A stretch of 27,739 nt of DNA from a virus, in IMG/VR virus record IMGVR_UViG_3300042905_002644, positions 1 through 27,739 of that record; one strand, written 5' to 3'. This document shows positions 1-5,524 of this stretch, piece after piece. The notes under the pieces were generated by a model. The model was not told the DNA's origin. It ran no database searches and saw only the letters and a list, made by a program, of their open reading frames with translations. Positions within the stretch are counted from its first letter, which is position 1, and each line of letters opens with the position of its first letter. Made by a program: the position numbers and the translations under genes.

Positions 1-2
1 AC

Positions 3-362
3 ACCAAAGTAAGTTGGGATATTTTCACCTTTGCAGGGGCTAAAATGACCAAAGACTATGAATACCAGCTAAGGGGCTACATGGCATTAACAAAGGTAAA
101 CACCGCGCGTTTAGTGTATGTTTTAACCGACACCCCCGAAAAGATGATATTGGATGAAATCAGGCGGCAATCTTGGAGGATGGGCATGATTGAAGTACCT
201 CAAACCTTTGAGGACTTAATCAGGGTCAACATGACCTATGACAATGTACCGAAAGAAAGCAGGGTTAAGGTTTTCCAAATTGAGCGAGATTTGGAAATTG
301 AGCAGCAAATTTTTGACCGCGTGAAATTATGTAGGGAGTATTACAACACAATTAAGTTATGA
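3..362 (+). CDS. Probable PD-(D/E)XK phage nuclease, 3' end (5' partial)
   Basis: The reading frame is open from the window edge to the TGA at 360-362, so the visible 119 codons are the C-terminal part of a longer gene; the ATG at 45 is internal. The first residues read TKVSWDIFTF, followed by KDYEYQLRGYMAL. This resembles the region after the catalytic (D/E)xK strand of phage RecB/Cas4-like PD-(D/E)XK nucleases, where a Lys-Ser-Trp segment is followed by a helix with a YxxQxxGY(M) motif. Such enzymes act in phage recombination or replication. The acidic catalytic residues would lie upstream and cannot be checked. The stop overlaps the next start (TTATGA), suggesting an operon. Confidence 0.55.
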   Translation, partial: TKVSWDIFTFAGAKMTKDYEYQLRGYMALTKVNTARLVYVLTDTPEKMILDEIRRQSWRMGMIEVPQTFEDLIRVNMTYDNVPKESRVKVFQIERDLEIEQQIFDRVKLCREYYNTIKL

Positions 363-892
363 AAATCCAAAAAACCTACAAAATCAGGTCGGGCAACAAC
401 TATTCAAACCGATTCAATTTACCGCTGCCGAACCGATTGATTTACCGCCCGACCGAAATGGTGGCCAAATTAACCCTGCATGAATCCATGATTTACCGTA
501 ATGATAACGATGGATGGATGAAGTTGTGCGGGTTTAGCCGAGGTCATCATCACGATAATTCGTTTCGCTTTGTTTGGCGGTGCTGGGATGGGTGTTTAGA
601 AATTGCAGCCTATTGTTACATAAATGGATTTAGGCAAAAAAAGAATCTTTTGTGGTGCTTTACTAAAAAGATTGATTTTCCAAGCAAGGTTCTATTAAAG
701 ATTTCATTTATGTATCCGCTTGTAATTCTAACAGCGTATTCTGAAACAGAAAAAGAGCAAGCAAGTTTTAAAATTTCATACAATTTTCCGTCATTTGGCT
801 ACCTCTTAACCCCACACTTCGAGAACCCGAAAGCACCGCAAACAGGCGCACCACACGATATTTATTTACCATTAGAAATCACTATCCGATGA
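359..892 (+). CDS. Hypothetical protein, beta-rich, 177 aa
   Basis: I do not recognise a named family. The protein is rich in aromatic and beta-forming segments. It has a GFSRGHHHDNSFRF segment at about residues 58-71 and a C-terminal APHDIYLPLEI strand. Similar 'GHH..S.R..WR' and 'APHDI' signatures occur, from memory, in small phage and mobile-element proteins of Bacteroidetes, without known function. The start overlaps the nuclease stop and its own stop overlaps the next start as ATGA (889-892), so the three genes are probably co-translated. The HHHD cluster could bind metal, but that is inference only. Confidence 0.7.
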   Translation: MKIQKTYKIRSGNNYSNRFNLPLPNRLIYRPTEMVAKLTLHESMIYRNDNDGWMKLCGFSRGHHHDNSFRFVWRCWDGCLEIAAYCYINGFRQKKNLLWCFTKKIDFPSKVLLKISFMYPLVILTAYSETEKEQASFKISYNFPSFGYLLTPHFENPKAPQTGAPHDIYLPLEITIR

Positions 893-1218
893 GCGACAAA
901 CACAAAAGAACCCGCAGAACGATTGGGGCCATTGGTGCGTTTTTCATGATTAGGCAGTACCTACTTGGCAAATCGCTGGAAGATATTTCAGAGCAATTAG
1001 GGTGTAGTTATCACTACGCTACCCAAGTCGTTACCGCTTACCATGAATTGCAGAAAATAACCCCGCGTGAAATAACCGCGCCTGTCAACATTAATCCTAT
1101 GAAGTTTAGTGAAAGCGAGTTGTTGAACATTTCGTTTATGCCGGATGAGAAATTTTACCAACATACAGGCTTGGATAAAAACAATCGGTGGTGGGTAGGC
1201 AAGAGAAAAATGATTTAA
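889..1218 (+). CDS. Small helix-turn-helix protein, 109 aa
   Basis: The N-terminus is basic (KHKRTRR). Residues about 20-50 read as a three-helix unit with a recognisable HTH: LLGKSLEDISEQLGCSYHYA followed by TQVVTAY, where the second helix carries the usual buried Ile and Leu and Gly-Cys makes the turn. The rest (about 55-109) is a short tail ending in WWVGKRKMI. It is probably a DNA-binding regulator or an accessory replication protein; target unknown. It starts by ATGA overlap with the preceding gene and is the last gene of that group, because a promoter follows immediately. Confidence 0.65.
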   Translation: MSDKHKRTRRTIGAIGAFFMIRQYLLGKSLEDISEQLGCSYHYATQVVTAYHELQKITPREITAPVNINPMKFSESELLNISFMPDEKFYQHTGLDKNNRWWVGKRKMI

Positions 1219-1222
1219 TTAA

Positions 1223-1252
1223 TTTGCAATTAAATTAAATTTATTACATTTG
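1223..1252 (+). promoter_or_regulatory. Bacteroidetes-type promoter (TTTG-N18-TAnnTTTG)
   Basis: TTTG at 1223-1226 and TACATTTG at 1245-1252, 18 bp apart, match the Bacteroidetes -33/-7 consensus in an AT-rich gap. The next ATG is at 1257, four nucleotides after the -7 box, so transcription should begin at or next to the start codon. Confidence 0.75.
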
Positions 1253-1256
1253 CAGC

Positions 1257-1451
1257 ATGGCAAAGAAAACAACAACTAAAAAACAGAAGGTCGGGCCGAA
1301 ACCTAAAAACCCGATGGAAAAGAAAATCGCTGTATTTTTCATGGCGAAGGCTGGCGATATTAAACTACTTGGCGGCAAGGAAAGAGCGAAACTGCTTGTG
1401 CAAGATTTTATCGTTGAAAAGGCGAAGGAAATTAAGTTAGAAACCAATTAA
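1257..1451 (+). CDS. Lys-rich small protein, 64 aa, probably leaderless
   Basis: The N-terminal 24 residues are strongly basic (MAKKTTTKKQKVGPKPKNP...). A helical, hydrophobic second half follows with KAGDIKLLGGKERAKLLVQDFI at about 32-53. The layout resembles small phage DNA-binding or RHH-like accessory proteins with a GxKPK-type tail, but no family is certain. The start is fixed by the promoter: the -7 box ends 4 nt before this ATG, leaving no room for a ribosome binding site, so the mRNA is probably leaderless. A later Met (1314) lacks any better signal. Confidence 0.7.
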   Translation: MAKKTTTKKQKVGPKPKNPMEKKIAVFFMAKAGDIKLLGGKERAKLLVQDFIVEKAKEIKLETN

Positions 1452-1461
1452 CCCAACCAAA

Positions 1462-1674
1462 ATGAGCAAATTAAAAGTCGTTTACTACAACGAAACCAAG
1501 CGGGCAACCAAAACCAAACCAGCGCGAAAAGTTTATTGCTTTGCATTGGAAAATTCGCAGGAGGAACTAAGCGAAATTCATGAGTACACCTCAACAGGTA
1601 GTCGCAAACGTGGCCTTGATAGATTTCAGGCCGCTCGGGTAAAAATCGGAAAACAACCTTATAAATTCAAGTAA
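1462..1674 (+). CDS. Hypothetical basic protein, 70 aa
   Basis: A small, Lys/Arg-rich protein with an N-terminal beta segment (KLKVVYYNETKRATK) and a basic C-terminal half that contains GSRKRGLDRFQAARVKIG. No family recognised. It is 10 nt downstream of the previous gene and 1 nt before the next, so it probably shares the transcript that begins at 1257. The A-rich leader AACCAAA just before the ATG is typical of Bacteroidetes starts, which seldom use Shine-Dalgarno pairing. Confidence 0.65.
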   Translation: MSKLKVVYYNETKRATKTKPARKVYCFALENSQEELSEIHEYTSTGSRKRGLDRFQAARVKIGKQPYKFK

Positions 1675-1675
1675 G

Positions 1676-1933
1676 ATGAAAAACTTTAAAGCATTTTTAA
1701 CCCATTACAAACACGTTGTTTTGATATGGGCATTGTATTGGTTCTTCGCGTATCAACTCGCATGGCCAAGTAATTTTCAACAAGTTGCAGCGTATAATGA
1801 CAGCGAGGGTCATGGCTACGTTTGGGCATTTATCGCAGCGTTCTTTTGGATTGTTTGTATCGGGTTGTTTTTCTCAACCTATACCTTCAATCAATGGATG
1901 AGGTTTAAAAAATCGGAGTGGTATAAAAAGTAA
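1676..1933 (+). CDS. Small membrane protein with two TM segments, 85 aa
   Basis: Two hydrophobic helices are evident at about residues 12-32 (HVVLIWALYWFFAYQLAW) and 49-71 (GYVWAFIAAFFWIVCIGLFF), joined by a short polar loop; the C-terminus is basic (MRFKKSEWYKK). It probably sits in the host inner membrane. It is distant from the lysis cassette, so a holin role is not supported by position; an early host-interaction function is equally possible. Its stop codon TAA (1931-1933) is also the left end of hairpin element 1. Confidence 0.65.
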   Translation: MKNFKAFLTHYKHVVLIWALYWFFAYQLAWPSNFQQVAAYNDSEGHGYVWAFIAAFFWIVCIGLFFSTYTFNQWMRFKKSEWYKK

Positions 1934-1978
1934 CGGTTGAGAATATGTGTTCGTTTTAATGACACATATTCTTTGTTA
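1931..1978 (+). repeat. Hairpin element 1 with conserved 11-nt loop
   Basis: Perfect 10-bp inverted repeat GAATATGTGT (1941-1950) / ACACATATTC (1962-1971) around the loop TCGTTTTAATG (1951-1961). It is framed by TAAC (1931-1934) and GTTA (1975-1978). The same loop and frame recur at 2223-2271 with a different stem. It could be a structured RNA, a terminator, or a folded-DNA recombination site. Confidence 0.7.
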
Positions 1979-2015
1979 TATTTAGTTTTTACTTTGATTT
2001 AAAAAATAATAAAAT

Positions 2016-2219
2016 ATGAAACATAAAAAAGAATTTGCGGTGTTTAAAACAAAAACATCAACTTGGAACAATGGAACAAGAAATTTTGTAGGGGAATTAA
2101 TTAAAGATGGTTTTGAAAATATTGAAGATGCGGAAGATTTTTTGATAGAAAGATTAGACAAAATTTCTGACAAGACTGTTAGATGTTTCATATTACCTAT
2201 TTATCAAAGTAAAAATTGA
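2016..2219 (+). CDS. Hypothetical acidic/mixed-charge protein, 67 aa, inside hairpin-bounded unit
   Basis: No family recognised. The protein starts with a basic beta segment (MKHKKEFAVFKTKTST), then a helix-rich acidic stretch (ELIKDGFENIEDAEDFLIERL, residues about 27-47), and ends with a hydrophobic strand (VRCFILPIY). It lies alone between two copies of the hairpin element, with an A-rich region before its ATG. A poor promoter candidate (TATATTTA at 1977-1984) overlaps the right end of element 1. The single-gene-plus-hairpin arrangement resembles a cassette. Confidence 0.65.
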   Translation: MKHKKEFAVFKTKTSTWNNGTRNFVGELIKDGFENIEDAEDFLIERLDKISDKTVRCFILPIYQSKN

Positions 2220-2222
2220 ATA

Positions 2223-2271
2223 TAACGTTTTGCAGCTATGCGCTCGTTTTAATGGCGCATAGGTGCTGTTA
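2223..2271 (+). repeat. Hairpin element 2 with the same 11-nt loop
   Basis: Perfect 8-bp inverted repeat CTATGCGC (2236-2243) / GCGCATAG (2255-2262) around TCGTTTTAATG (2244-2254). It is framed by TAAC (2223-2226) and GTTA (2268-2271). CAG before the stem can pair with CTG after it across a 2-nt bulge. Compared with element 1 the loop is identical and the stem is changed on both sides. A T7 run follows at 2279-2285, so it could also terminate transcription. Confidence 0.7.
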
Positions 2272-2277
2272 GCTGCT
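2268..2277 (+). repeat. Left copy of 10-bp inverted repeat GTTAGCTGCT
   Basis: Exact inverted match of AGCAGCTAAC at 2782-2791, about 0.5 kb downstream. The match continues inward as GTTTT versus ATTTT, i.e. 14 of 15 bases. It overlaps the right end of hairpin element 2. The two copies bound a promoter plus two small genes. Confidence 0.6.
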
Positions 2278-2337
2278 GTTTTTTTCTCTTTGATTTTCAG
2301 CACTTTAGAAAATAATTGAAAAATATCTTTGAAATAG

Positions 2338-2369
2338 TTTGCGAAATCAAAACAAGCGTTGTATATTTG
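2338..2369 (+). promoter_or_regulatory. Bacteroidetes-type promoter (TTTG-N20-TATATTTG)
   Basis: TTTG at 2338-2341 and TATATTTG at 2362-2369, 20 bp apart, fit the -33/-7 consensus. Predicted transcription starts at about 2375, leaving a 5' leader of about 40 nt that ends in an A-rich tract before the ATG at 2414. This rules out the in-frame upstream start at 2339, which lies inside the promoter. Confidence 0.75.
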
Positions 2370-2413
2370 TACTCGATAAGCAATTAAGCGTATCACTAAA
2401 AAAAACAAAAAAA

Positions 2414-2629
2414 ATGACAAATTCAAACTTTCAAATCGGGCAAAAAGCAGTTTTTAATTATGACCGTAATTATATGACTACGGAAAGAACAAGAAACCAC
2501 GATGGCGAGGTGGTTACAATAAAAGATGCTGCTTGGGAAGCACAAGGACATACTTACATAACTGTTGAAAATGCACACAATACTATTTATCCTGTGATGA
2601 TTCAAGAATTGACCTTTTATGAAAACTAA
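2414..2629 (+). CDS. Small beta-barrel (SH3/KOW-like?) protein, 71 aa
   Basis: The start at 2414 is chosen because the promoter lies just upstream and the longer in-frame start at 2339 would be inside it; an A-rich tract precedes this ATG. The sequence reads as alternating short strands: FQIGQKAVFNYD, GEVVTIKDAAW, HTYITVENAHN, and TIYPVMIQELTF. A 'GQKAVF...G..V.I' pattern is typical of small SH3/KOW-like barrels, but this is a shape argument and not a recognised family. It overlaps the next gene by 11 bp, so the two are co-expressed. Confidence 0.65.
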   Translation: MTNSNFQIGQKAVFNYDRNYMTTERTRNHDGEVVTIKDAAWEAQGHTYITVENAHNTIYPVMIQELTFYEN

Positions 2630-2783
2630 AAAAGAAACAAGGGGAGGCACTCGGCAAGGTTCGGGTGCTAAACCTAAATACTCGGAACAAACTAAAACGG
2701 TTGCATTTCGCTGTCCAATTTCAAAAGTTGATGAACTTAAAATTATTGTCAAGTCTAAACTTTCGGAGTGGTCGGTAAAATAG
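2619..2783 (+). CDS. Short basic RHH-like DNA-binding protein, 54 aa
   Basis: ATG at 2619, TAG at 2781-2783. The protein begins MKTKKETRGGTRQGSGAKPK, matching the basic GGxRxGxGxKPK N-terminal tail of small phage and plasmid ribbon-helix-helix-type proteins. A strand (TVAFRCPI) and a helix (KVDELKIIVKSKL) follow. It overlaps the SH3-like gene by 11 bp, indicating co-translation. The stop codon falls in the right inverted repeat (TAGCAGCTAAC), so the C-terminus may have been set by the cassette boundary, and relatives could be longer. Confidence 0.6.
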   Translation: MKTKKETRGGTRQGSGAKPKYSEQTKTVAFRCPISKVDELKIIVKSKLSEWSVK

Positions 2784-2791
2784 CAGCTAAC
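2782..2791 (-). repeat. Right copy of the inverted repeat (AGCAGCTAAC on + strand)
   Basis: Reverse complement of 2268-2277. It overlaps the stop codon of the 54-aa gene by two bases. Beyond it there are only about 40 nt before the convergent late operon ends. Confidence 0.6.
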
Positions 2792-2831
2792 TCACTTATT
2801 GACGCAATTTTGTATCGTATATCCAACAAGA

Positions 2832-3404
2832 CTACCTCAACCGCCAATCCGCCCCAATAACAAACATTCGCTTAATTGGGTCAACACCAATCAAAGCCCC
2901 TGCTTTTCGGTATCTTGCCGCAATGTAGGGGCTTACCGTTTTTACTTGTTTTAGGTCAGTACCTAAAAGAACTCCTGCCGAAATTGTCAATTTTTGCTTT
3001 ACAGGCGGGTTGATGATAGTGGTGATAGTTTGGGTCGGTTTTAAAATATTGTAAGTGAAGCCGCGCGAAAAGATGCCGTTTTTGTATATTGTATCTTCTA
3101 TGGTGAGGGCTAAATTCGTATCGCGGTATTCCTGCCTTGAATAAACTTTTGTGTAGTAGGCTAAAACCACCGCCAACGAATCGATAGGCTGCGACTTTGG
3201 AGGTAAAACAATAATACTATCCACTCTAAATGTGTTCGTGTGCTGCGTGTGAAATGTTTGAGATTTGACCTTAGTGCTATCATAGATATTATTTACAATC
3301 GTTTGCGTTTCGGGTGGTGCAATGGTTGAATCTTTGCAGCCGTTCCAAATTAGCAGCCCGATAACGGCCAATAATAACGCGGTGTTGAGGTTAATTAATT
3401 TCAT
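2832..3404 (-). CDS. Membrane-anchored lysis-cassette protein, spanin-like candidate, 190 aa
   Basis: One N-terminal hydrophobic segment (about 8-22, LLAVIGLLIW) ends at Cys23 in NGC, which could be a relaxed lipobox or simply the end of a TM anchor. A Thr/Ser-rich extended region (30-75) follows, then beta-rich sequence to the C-terminus (LTISAGVLLG, ALIGVDPIKRMFVIGADWRL). As the last gene of the lysis cassette after the endolysin, it is in the usual spanin position; a periplasmic span between inner and outer membrane would fit. No coiled coil typical of Rz is obvious, so the call stays tentative. It overlaps the previous gene by 14 bp. Confidence 0.5.
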   Translation of the reverse strand: MKLINLNTALLLAVIGLLIWNGCKDSTIAPPETQTIVNNIYDSTKVKSQTFHTQHTNTFRVDSIIVLPPKSQPIDSLAVVLAYYTKVYSRQEYRDTNLALTIEDTIYKNGIFSRGFTYNILKPTQTITTIINPPVKQKLTISAGVLLGTDLKQVKTVSPYIAARYRKAGALIGVDPIKRMFVIGADWRLR

Positions 3405-3579
3405 TCCAACTTTCTTTTACTCTCGTCCATGACTTCAAAGGTACGATTAATTCGCCTGATTTGTGCTTGCTTTGGATGTACTTGAATCGAAGGTTTGTGC
3501 CTGATTTCTCGGTTATATTTTCCACAAATTCGATAATGGTCTGGTCGTAGATGTTTTGGTATTGCTTGCCTTTGGTCAT
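3391..3579 (-). CDS. Hypothetical protein in lysis cassette, 62 aa
   Basis: Small, mixed-charge protein (MTKGKQYQNIYDQTIIEFVENITE...) with a possible helix at residues 10-24, then short strands; no TM or signal peptide. Start chosen by the ATGA overlap with the upstream gene (3576-3579). Another open frame on the same strand (3401-3583) is very Arg/His-rich and lacks such a junction, so it is rejected. Function unknown. Confidence 0.55.
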   Translation of the reverse strand: MTKGKQYQNIYDQTIIEFVENITEKSGTNLRFKYIQSKHKSGELIVPLKSWTRVKESWNEIN

Positions 3580-3776
3580 TCAAAAACCCTTTTTATTCGC
3601 TGTTGGCCGATGGTTAAATCTTTATCTTTTGAATCAAAATAGATTCTAACTAAATCATACCCAATCTGCATACACTTATTATTTTTTGTTTCGCCTTTTT
3701 TATAGCAAAACTCCATTCCCGCAATGATTGGGGTTTTTACATCTGTGTAAAAATTACTTTTAGCTCCCTCTATCAT
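3576..3776 (-). CDS. Hypothetical protein, 66 aa
   Basis: Begins MIEGAKSNFYTDV at 3776, where ATGA overlaps the stop of the endolysin gene. A 5-codon-longer TTG start exists, but the ATGA junction is more convincing. The sequence contains GMEFCYKKGETKNNKCMQIG, with two Cys, and ends in a basic IGQQRIKRVFE. No family recognised. It lies between the endolysin and the spanin-like gene, so it may be part of the lysis module or simply a co-transcribed accessory gene. Confidence 0.6.
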   Translation of the reverse strand: MIEGAKSNFYTDVKTPIIAGMEFCYKKGETKNNKCMQIGYDLVRIYFDSKDKDLTIGQQRIKRVFE

Positions 3777-4222
3777 CTTAATTTTTGCCAATCCGTTAAT
3801 TGATAATGTGGCAAATCTGTTTTTGTCAAATCCATTTTGCGGTCATTGTTCCAATCCGCGCCCCATGTAACTTTTATTCCCATCTCATCAGCCACCTCCA
3901 TAACAATCTTTGAAAATGCAATAAAATTTGACCTGTTCCAATCTAAACTTTTTCCATCGGCTTTTAAAAAAGCAATATCAAAAGCAAACGATGGGTTAAA
4001 ATTGTGAGGCGATTGTCCGGCCAATGCCCATGTAACAATCGGCCCTTTTTTATTTTCGCGGCCCTGTTTGTATAGTTCGGTTTGGGCTTCGTTGTTTCGA
4101 TAGGTGCAAGTTAAAAATACATTTGCCCCTCCTAATTTTTCCCAACGCTTTTCCGCTTCAGTCCAAACCTTTGTTAAATCAGGGTGTAGGTGTTCCGTTT
4201 TCCTCGATGTTATTGCTGCCAT
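3773..4222 (-). CDS. Endolysin, M15 family L-Ala-D-Glu / D-Ala-D-Ala-type peptidase
   Basis: A 149-aa protein with the M15 zinc-peptidase pattern. SPHNFNPSFAFDIAF gives His73 and Asp82 (the HxxxxxxxxD pair, here H-x8-D), and DLPHY gives Asp136 and His139, as in the D-x2-H pair of T5-type endolysins. H73, D82 and H139 would bind Zn and D136 would be catalytic. The enzyme should cut peptidoglycan stem peptides. There is no signal peptide, consistent with holin-dependent release. It follows the holin gene with a 44-bp overlap. The length is normal for single-domain M15C phage endolysins; no wall-binding domain is visible. Confidence 0.85.
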   Translation of the reverse strand: MAAITSRKTEHLHPDLTKVWTEAEKRWEKLGGANVFLTCTYRNNEAQTELYKQGRENKKGPIVTWALAGQSPHNFNPSFAFDIAFLKADGKSLDWNRSNFIAFSKIVMEVADEMGIKVTWGADWNNDRKMDLTKTDLPHYQLTDWQKLR

Positions 4223-4445
4223 TTTTAAATTTGATTATTTGTTCAACGGTGACTATTCCTAAGCATACCAAGGCAAAGCATAACCAAGCGTACAAAGCGT
4301 TGATTTGTGCTTCCTGTGGTATTTCCTTTGCGGTAACATAAATCGCGGTCATAACTCCAACAAACGCTGAAAGTTTACGCGCTGAAAGCGAATCGGGGCT
4401 ATTGGTGTCAAATGAACCAAGTAGTTTATGCAAAAACTTTTTCAT
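4179..4445 (-). CDS. Holin-like protein, two TM segments, 88 aa
   Basis: A short soluble N-terminus is followed by two hydrophobic helices at about 22-42 (ARKLSAFVGVMTAIYVTA) and 49-71 (NALYAWLCFALVCLGIVTVEQ), then a polar tail (FKNGSNN...). The SxxKxSAF...W...GI...E arrangement is common in holins of Bacteroidetes phages, from memory. Its position directly before the M15 endolysin supports the call. It starts by ATGA overlap with the XhlA-like gene. It should form membrane lesions that release or activate the endolysin. Confidence 0.7.
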   Translation of the reverse strand: MKKFLHKLLGSFDTNSPDSLSARKLSAFVGVMTAIYVTAKEIPQEAQINALYAWLCFALVCLGIVTVEQIIKFKNGSNNIEENGTPTP

Positions 4446-4804
4446 ACAACCAATGTTTTAAAAAGCCAAAACATAAAACTACCAATGGCCCCAAGTACAA
4501 TCGTCCAAACACCGCGCTTTCCTTCCAACACCTTCTCGCGTGTTTTGATTTCGTTTACCTCTTTCTTTAGTTCGGCAACATCCTTCAAAACCTCTTTGCT
4601 TTTGAGGTCGCCAATAAACTCGTTATGCTCAAATACCATGCTAATAACACCGCGCTTGCCTGTTTCGGGGTCGTTGTGCAAATAATCTTCAAGCCTCTTT
4701 TGCGCTGATTGCACGTTGTTCACGCCCTGACGAAGGTTTTTCATATCGTGTTGAATGTCCTTTTGGCTGGTGATGATTTCGTTTAATTGCGCTTGTATTT
4801 CCAT
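4442..4804 (-). CDS. XhlA-like coiled-coil protein with C-terminal TM, 120 aa
   Basis: Start chosen at MEIQAQLNEII (4804), which leaves a short overlap with the upstream gene; the longer in-frame start at 4855 would overlap it by 73 bp. Residues about 1-95 are a long heptad-like coiled coil rich in Lys, Glu and Leu, and about 98-117 form one hydrophobic helix (VWTIVLGAIGSFMFWLFKTL). This soluble coil plus C-terminal anchor is the layout of XhlA/hemolysin-type holin-associated proteins. It is embedded in the lysis cassette between two membrane proteins, consistent with a holin partner. Confidence 0.6.
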   Translation of the reverse strand: MEIQAQLNEIITSQKDIQHDMKNLRQGVNNVQSAQKRLEDYLHNDPETGKRGVISMVFEHNEFIGDLKSKEVLKDVAELKKEVNEIKTREKVLEGKRGVWTIVLGAIGSFMFWLFKTLVV

Positions 4805-5109
4805 ACGTAAAATGAGGTCGAGAGAGTTAATATTAATGTCAGCAAGTCCTTCCATTGGTAGCTTGTTATGTCAAAGAAAAGTCGGTCGATTAAATCGGAA
4901 ACAACTATTGAAAATGCGATGTTTAGCATAAATCTCGTTTGTCCGCTTGCCCCGATGTTGCCCGCTGCGAATAGCATCGCAAAAATAGCGGTGTAGTTGA
5001 TGCCGCGCCACTTGTACCATTCTGCCATGTCATCACCCGCAATGATGTTGCACAGGTGAAAATTGGCTAAGTAGAGCGCAATGGCTGATATGAAAAGGGT
5101 TAGTTTCAA
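4783..5109 (-). CDS. Multi-pass membrane protein of lysis cassette, 108 aa
   Basis: Three or four hydrophobic segments (about 2-24, 39-54, 60-72 and 86-102) with a basic C-terminus (WKYKRN). The likely start is TTG at 5109: it overlaps the TGA of the 57-aa gene (TTGA), and the next Met (residue 28) would remove the first TM helix. A rare start codon with stop overlap suggests translational coupling and low output. It could be an antiholin or a second holin; position is the only functional evidence. Confidence 0.55.
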   Translation of the reverse strand: MKLTLFISAIALYLANFHLCNIIAGDDMAEWYKWRGINYTAIFAMLFAAGNIGASGQTRFMLNIAFSIVVSDLIDRLFFDITSYQWKDLLTLILTLSTSFYVWKYKRN

Positions 5110-5279
5110 ATTTTATCTTTTGGTTTCTCCTTAGGTTCGGGGTTAAGGATTTTCGTAACCGTGTCCTCGCATTTCGGGCAAAGTTTTGTTTCGCCATCGG
5201 TGAGCGACAAACAAGGGCATTGCGTATCAGGCTGGCATTTCAGTTCTGATGGGTCTGTGATTTGGTAAGATTCAGGCAT
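5106..5279 (-). CDS. Cys-rich zinc-ribbon-like small protein, 57 aa
   Basis: ATG at 5279, TGA at 5106-5108. The sequence holds four to five cysteines: C15, then CPC at 21-23, and CPKC at 34-37, followed by a Lys/Pro-rich charged tail (EPKEKPKDK). The C-x-C ... C-x-x-C pattern fits a small zinc-binding unit. It fills the gap between the fibre-side genes and the lysis genes, has a 10-nt spacing from the upstream gene, and its stop overlaps the TTG start of the membrane protein. Function unknown. Confidence 0.55.
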   Translation of the reverse strand: MPESYQITDPSELKCQPDTQCPCLSLTDGETKLCPKCEDTVTKILNPEPKEKPKDKI

Positions 5280-5289
5280 GGTTATTTGT

Positions 5290-5523
5290 TTAAGAATTTA
5301 AAGCAGCCATAAAGTTAGTAACTGAACCGTAAAAAACACCATTGATTGATGTCGTCGCAAGTCGAAAGAAAAAAATATTGTCACTCAATTCCAAATGCAC
5401 GCCGTTACCAAGATTTTGAAACCCTGATGGAGGAATTAATTCAAACGTGCGAACAAGTGCCTCTCCTTTAACAACAACATTCATGTTGTTAATTTTTTCA
5501 ATGTTAATTATTTCATCCTGCAT
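5290..5523 (-). CDS. Hypothetical small beta-rich protein, 77 aa
   Basis: Starts MQDEIINIEKINNMNVVVKG right after the fibre gene, 1 nt from its stop. The sequence alternates strands (LVRTFELIPPSG, VHLELSDNIFFFRLAT) with a short helix at the end (GSVTNFMAALNS). No family recognised. The position directly after the collagen-like fibre suggests a fibre-associated or virion accessory protein, but that is inference. Confidence 0.6.
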   Translation of the reverse strand: MQDEIINIEKINNMNVVVKGEALVRTFELIPPSGFQNLGNGVHLELSDNIFFFRLATTSINGVFYGSVTNFMAALNS

Positions 5524-5524
5524 T

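Noticed and set aside
1244-1447. Open frame on the - strand opposite the 64-aa Lys-rich gene
   Set aside because: Antisense shadow of a Lys-rich gene (Phe/Leu/Ser-rich translation); no promoter or start signal, and the + strand gene has a clear promoter.
1977-1984. TATATTTA as a promoter for the 67-aa gene
   Set aside because: One mismatch in the key TTTG and only a TTTT in the hairpin loop as -33; too weak to list as a feature.
2223-2271. Classic integron attC site
   Set aside because: The frame TAAC ... GTTA is suggestive, but the right core reads GTTAGCT, not GTTRRRY, and no integron integrase is in the window. Kept only as a hypothesis for the element type.
2423-2752. 109-aa open frame on the - strand across the SH3-like and RHH-like genes
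   Set aside because: Opposite to two genes that share a promoter and overlap; composition is typical of an antisense shadow.
2268-2791. Insertion sequence with terminal inverted repeats
   Set aside because: No transposase or relaxase-type gene inside and no target-site duplication that I can see.
3401-3583. 60-aa open frame on the - strand overlapping the 62-aa gene
   Set aside because: Arg/His/Pro-rich shadow frame; the alternative frame has the ATGA junction with its upstream gene.
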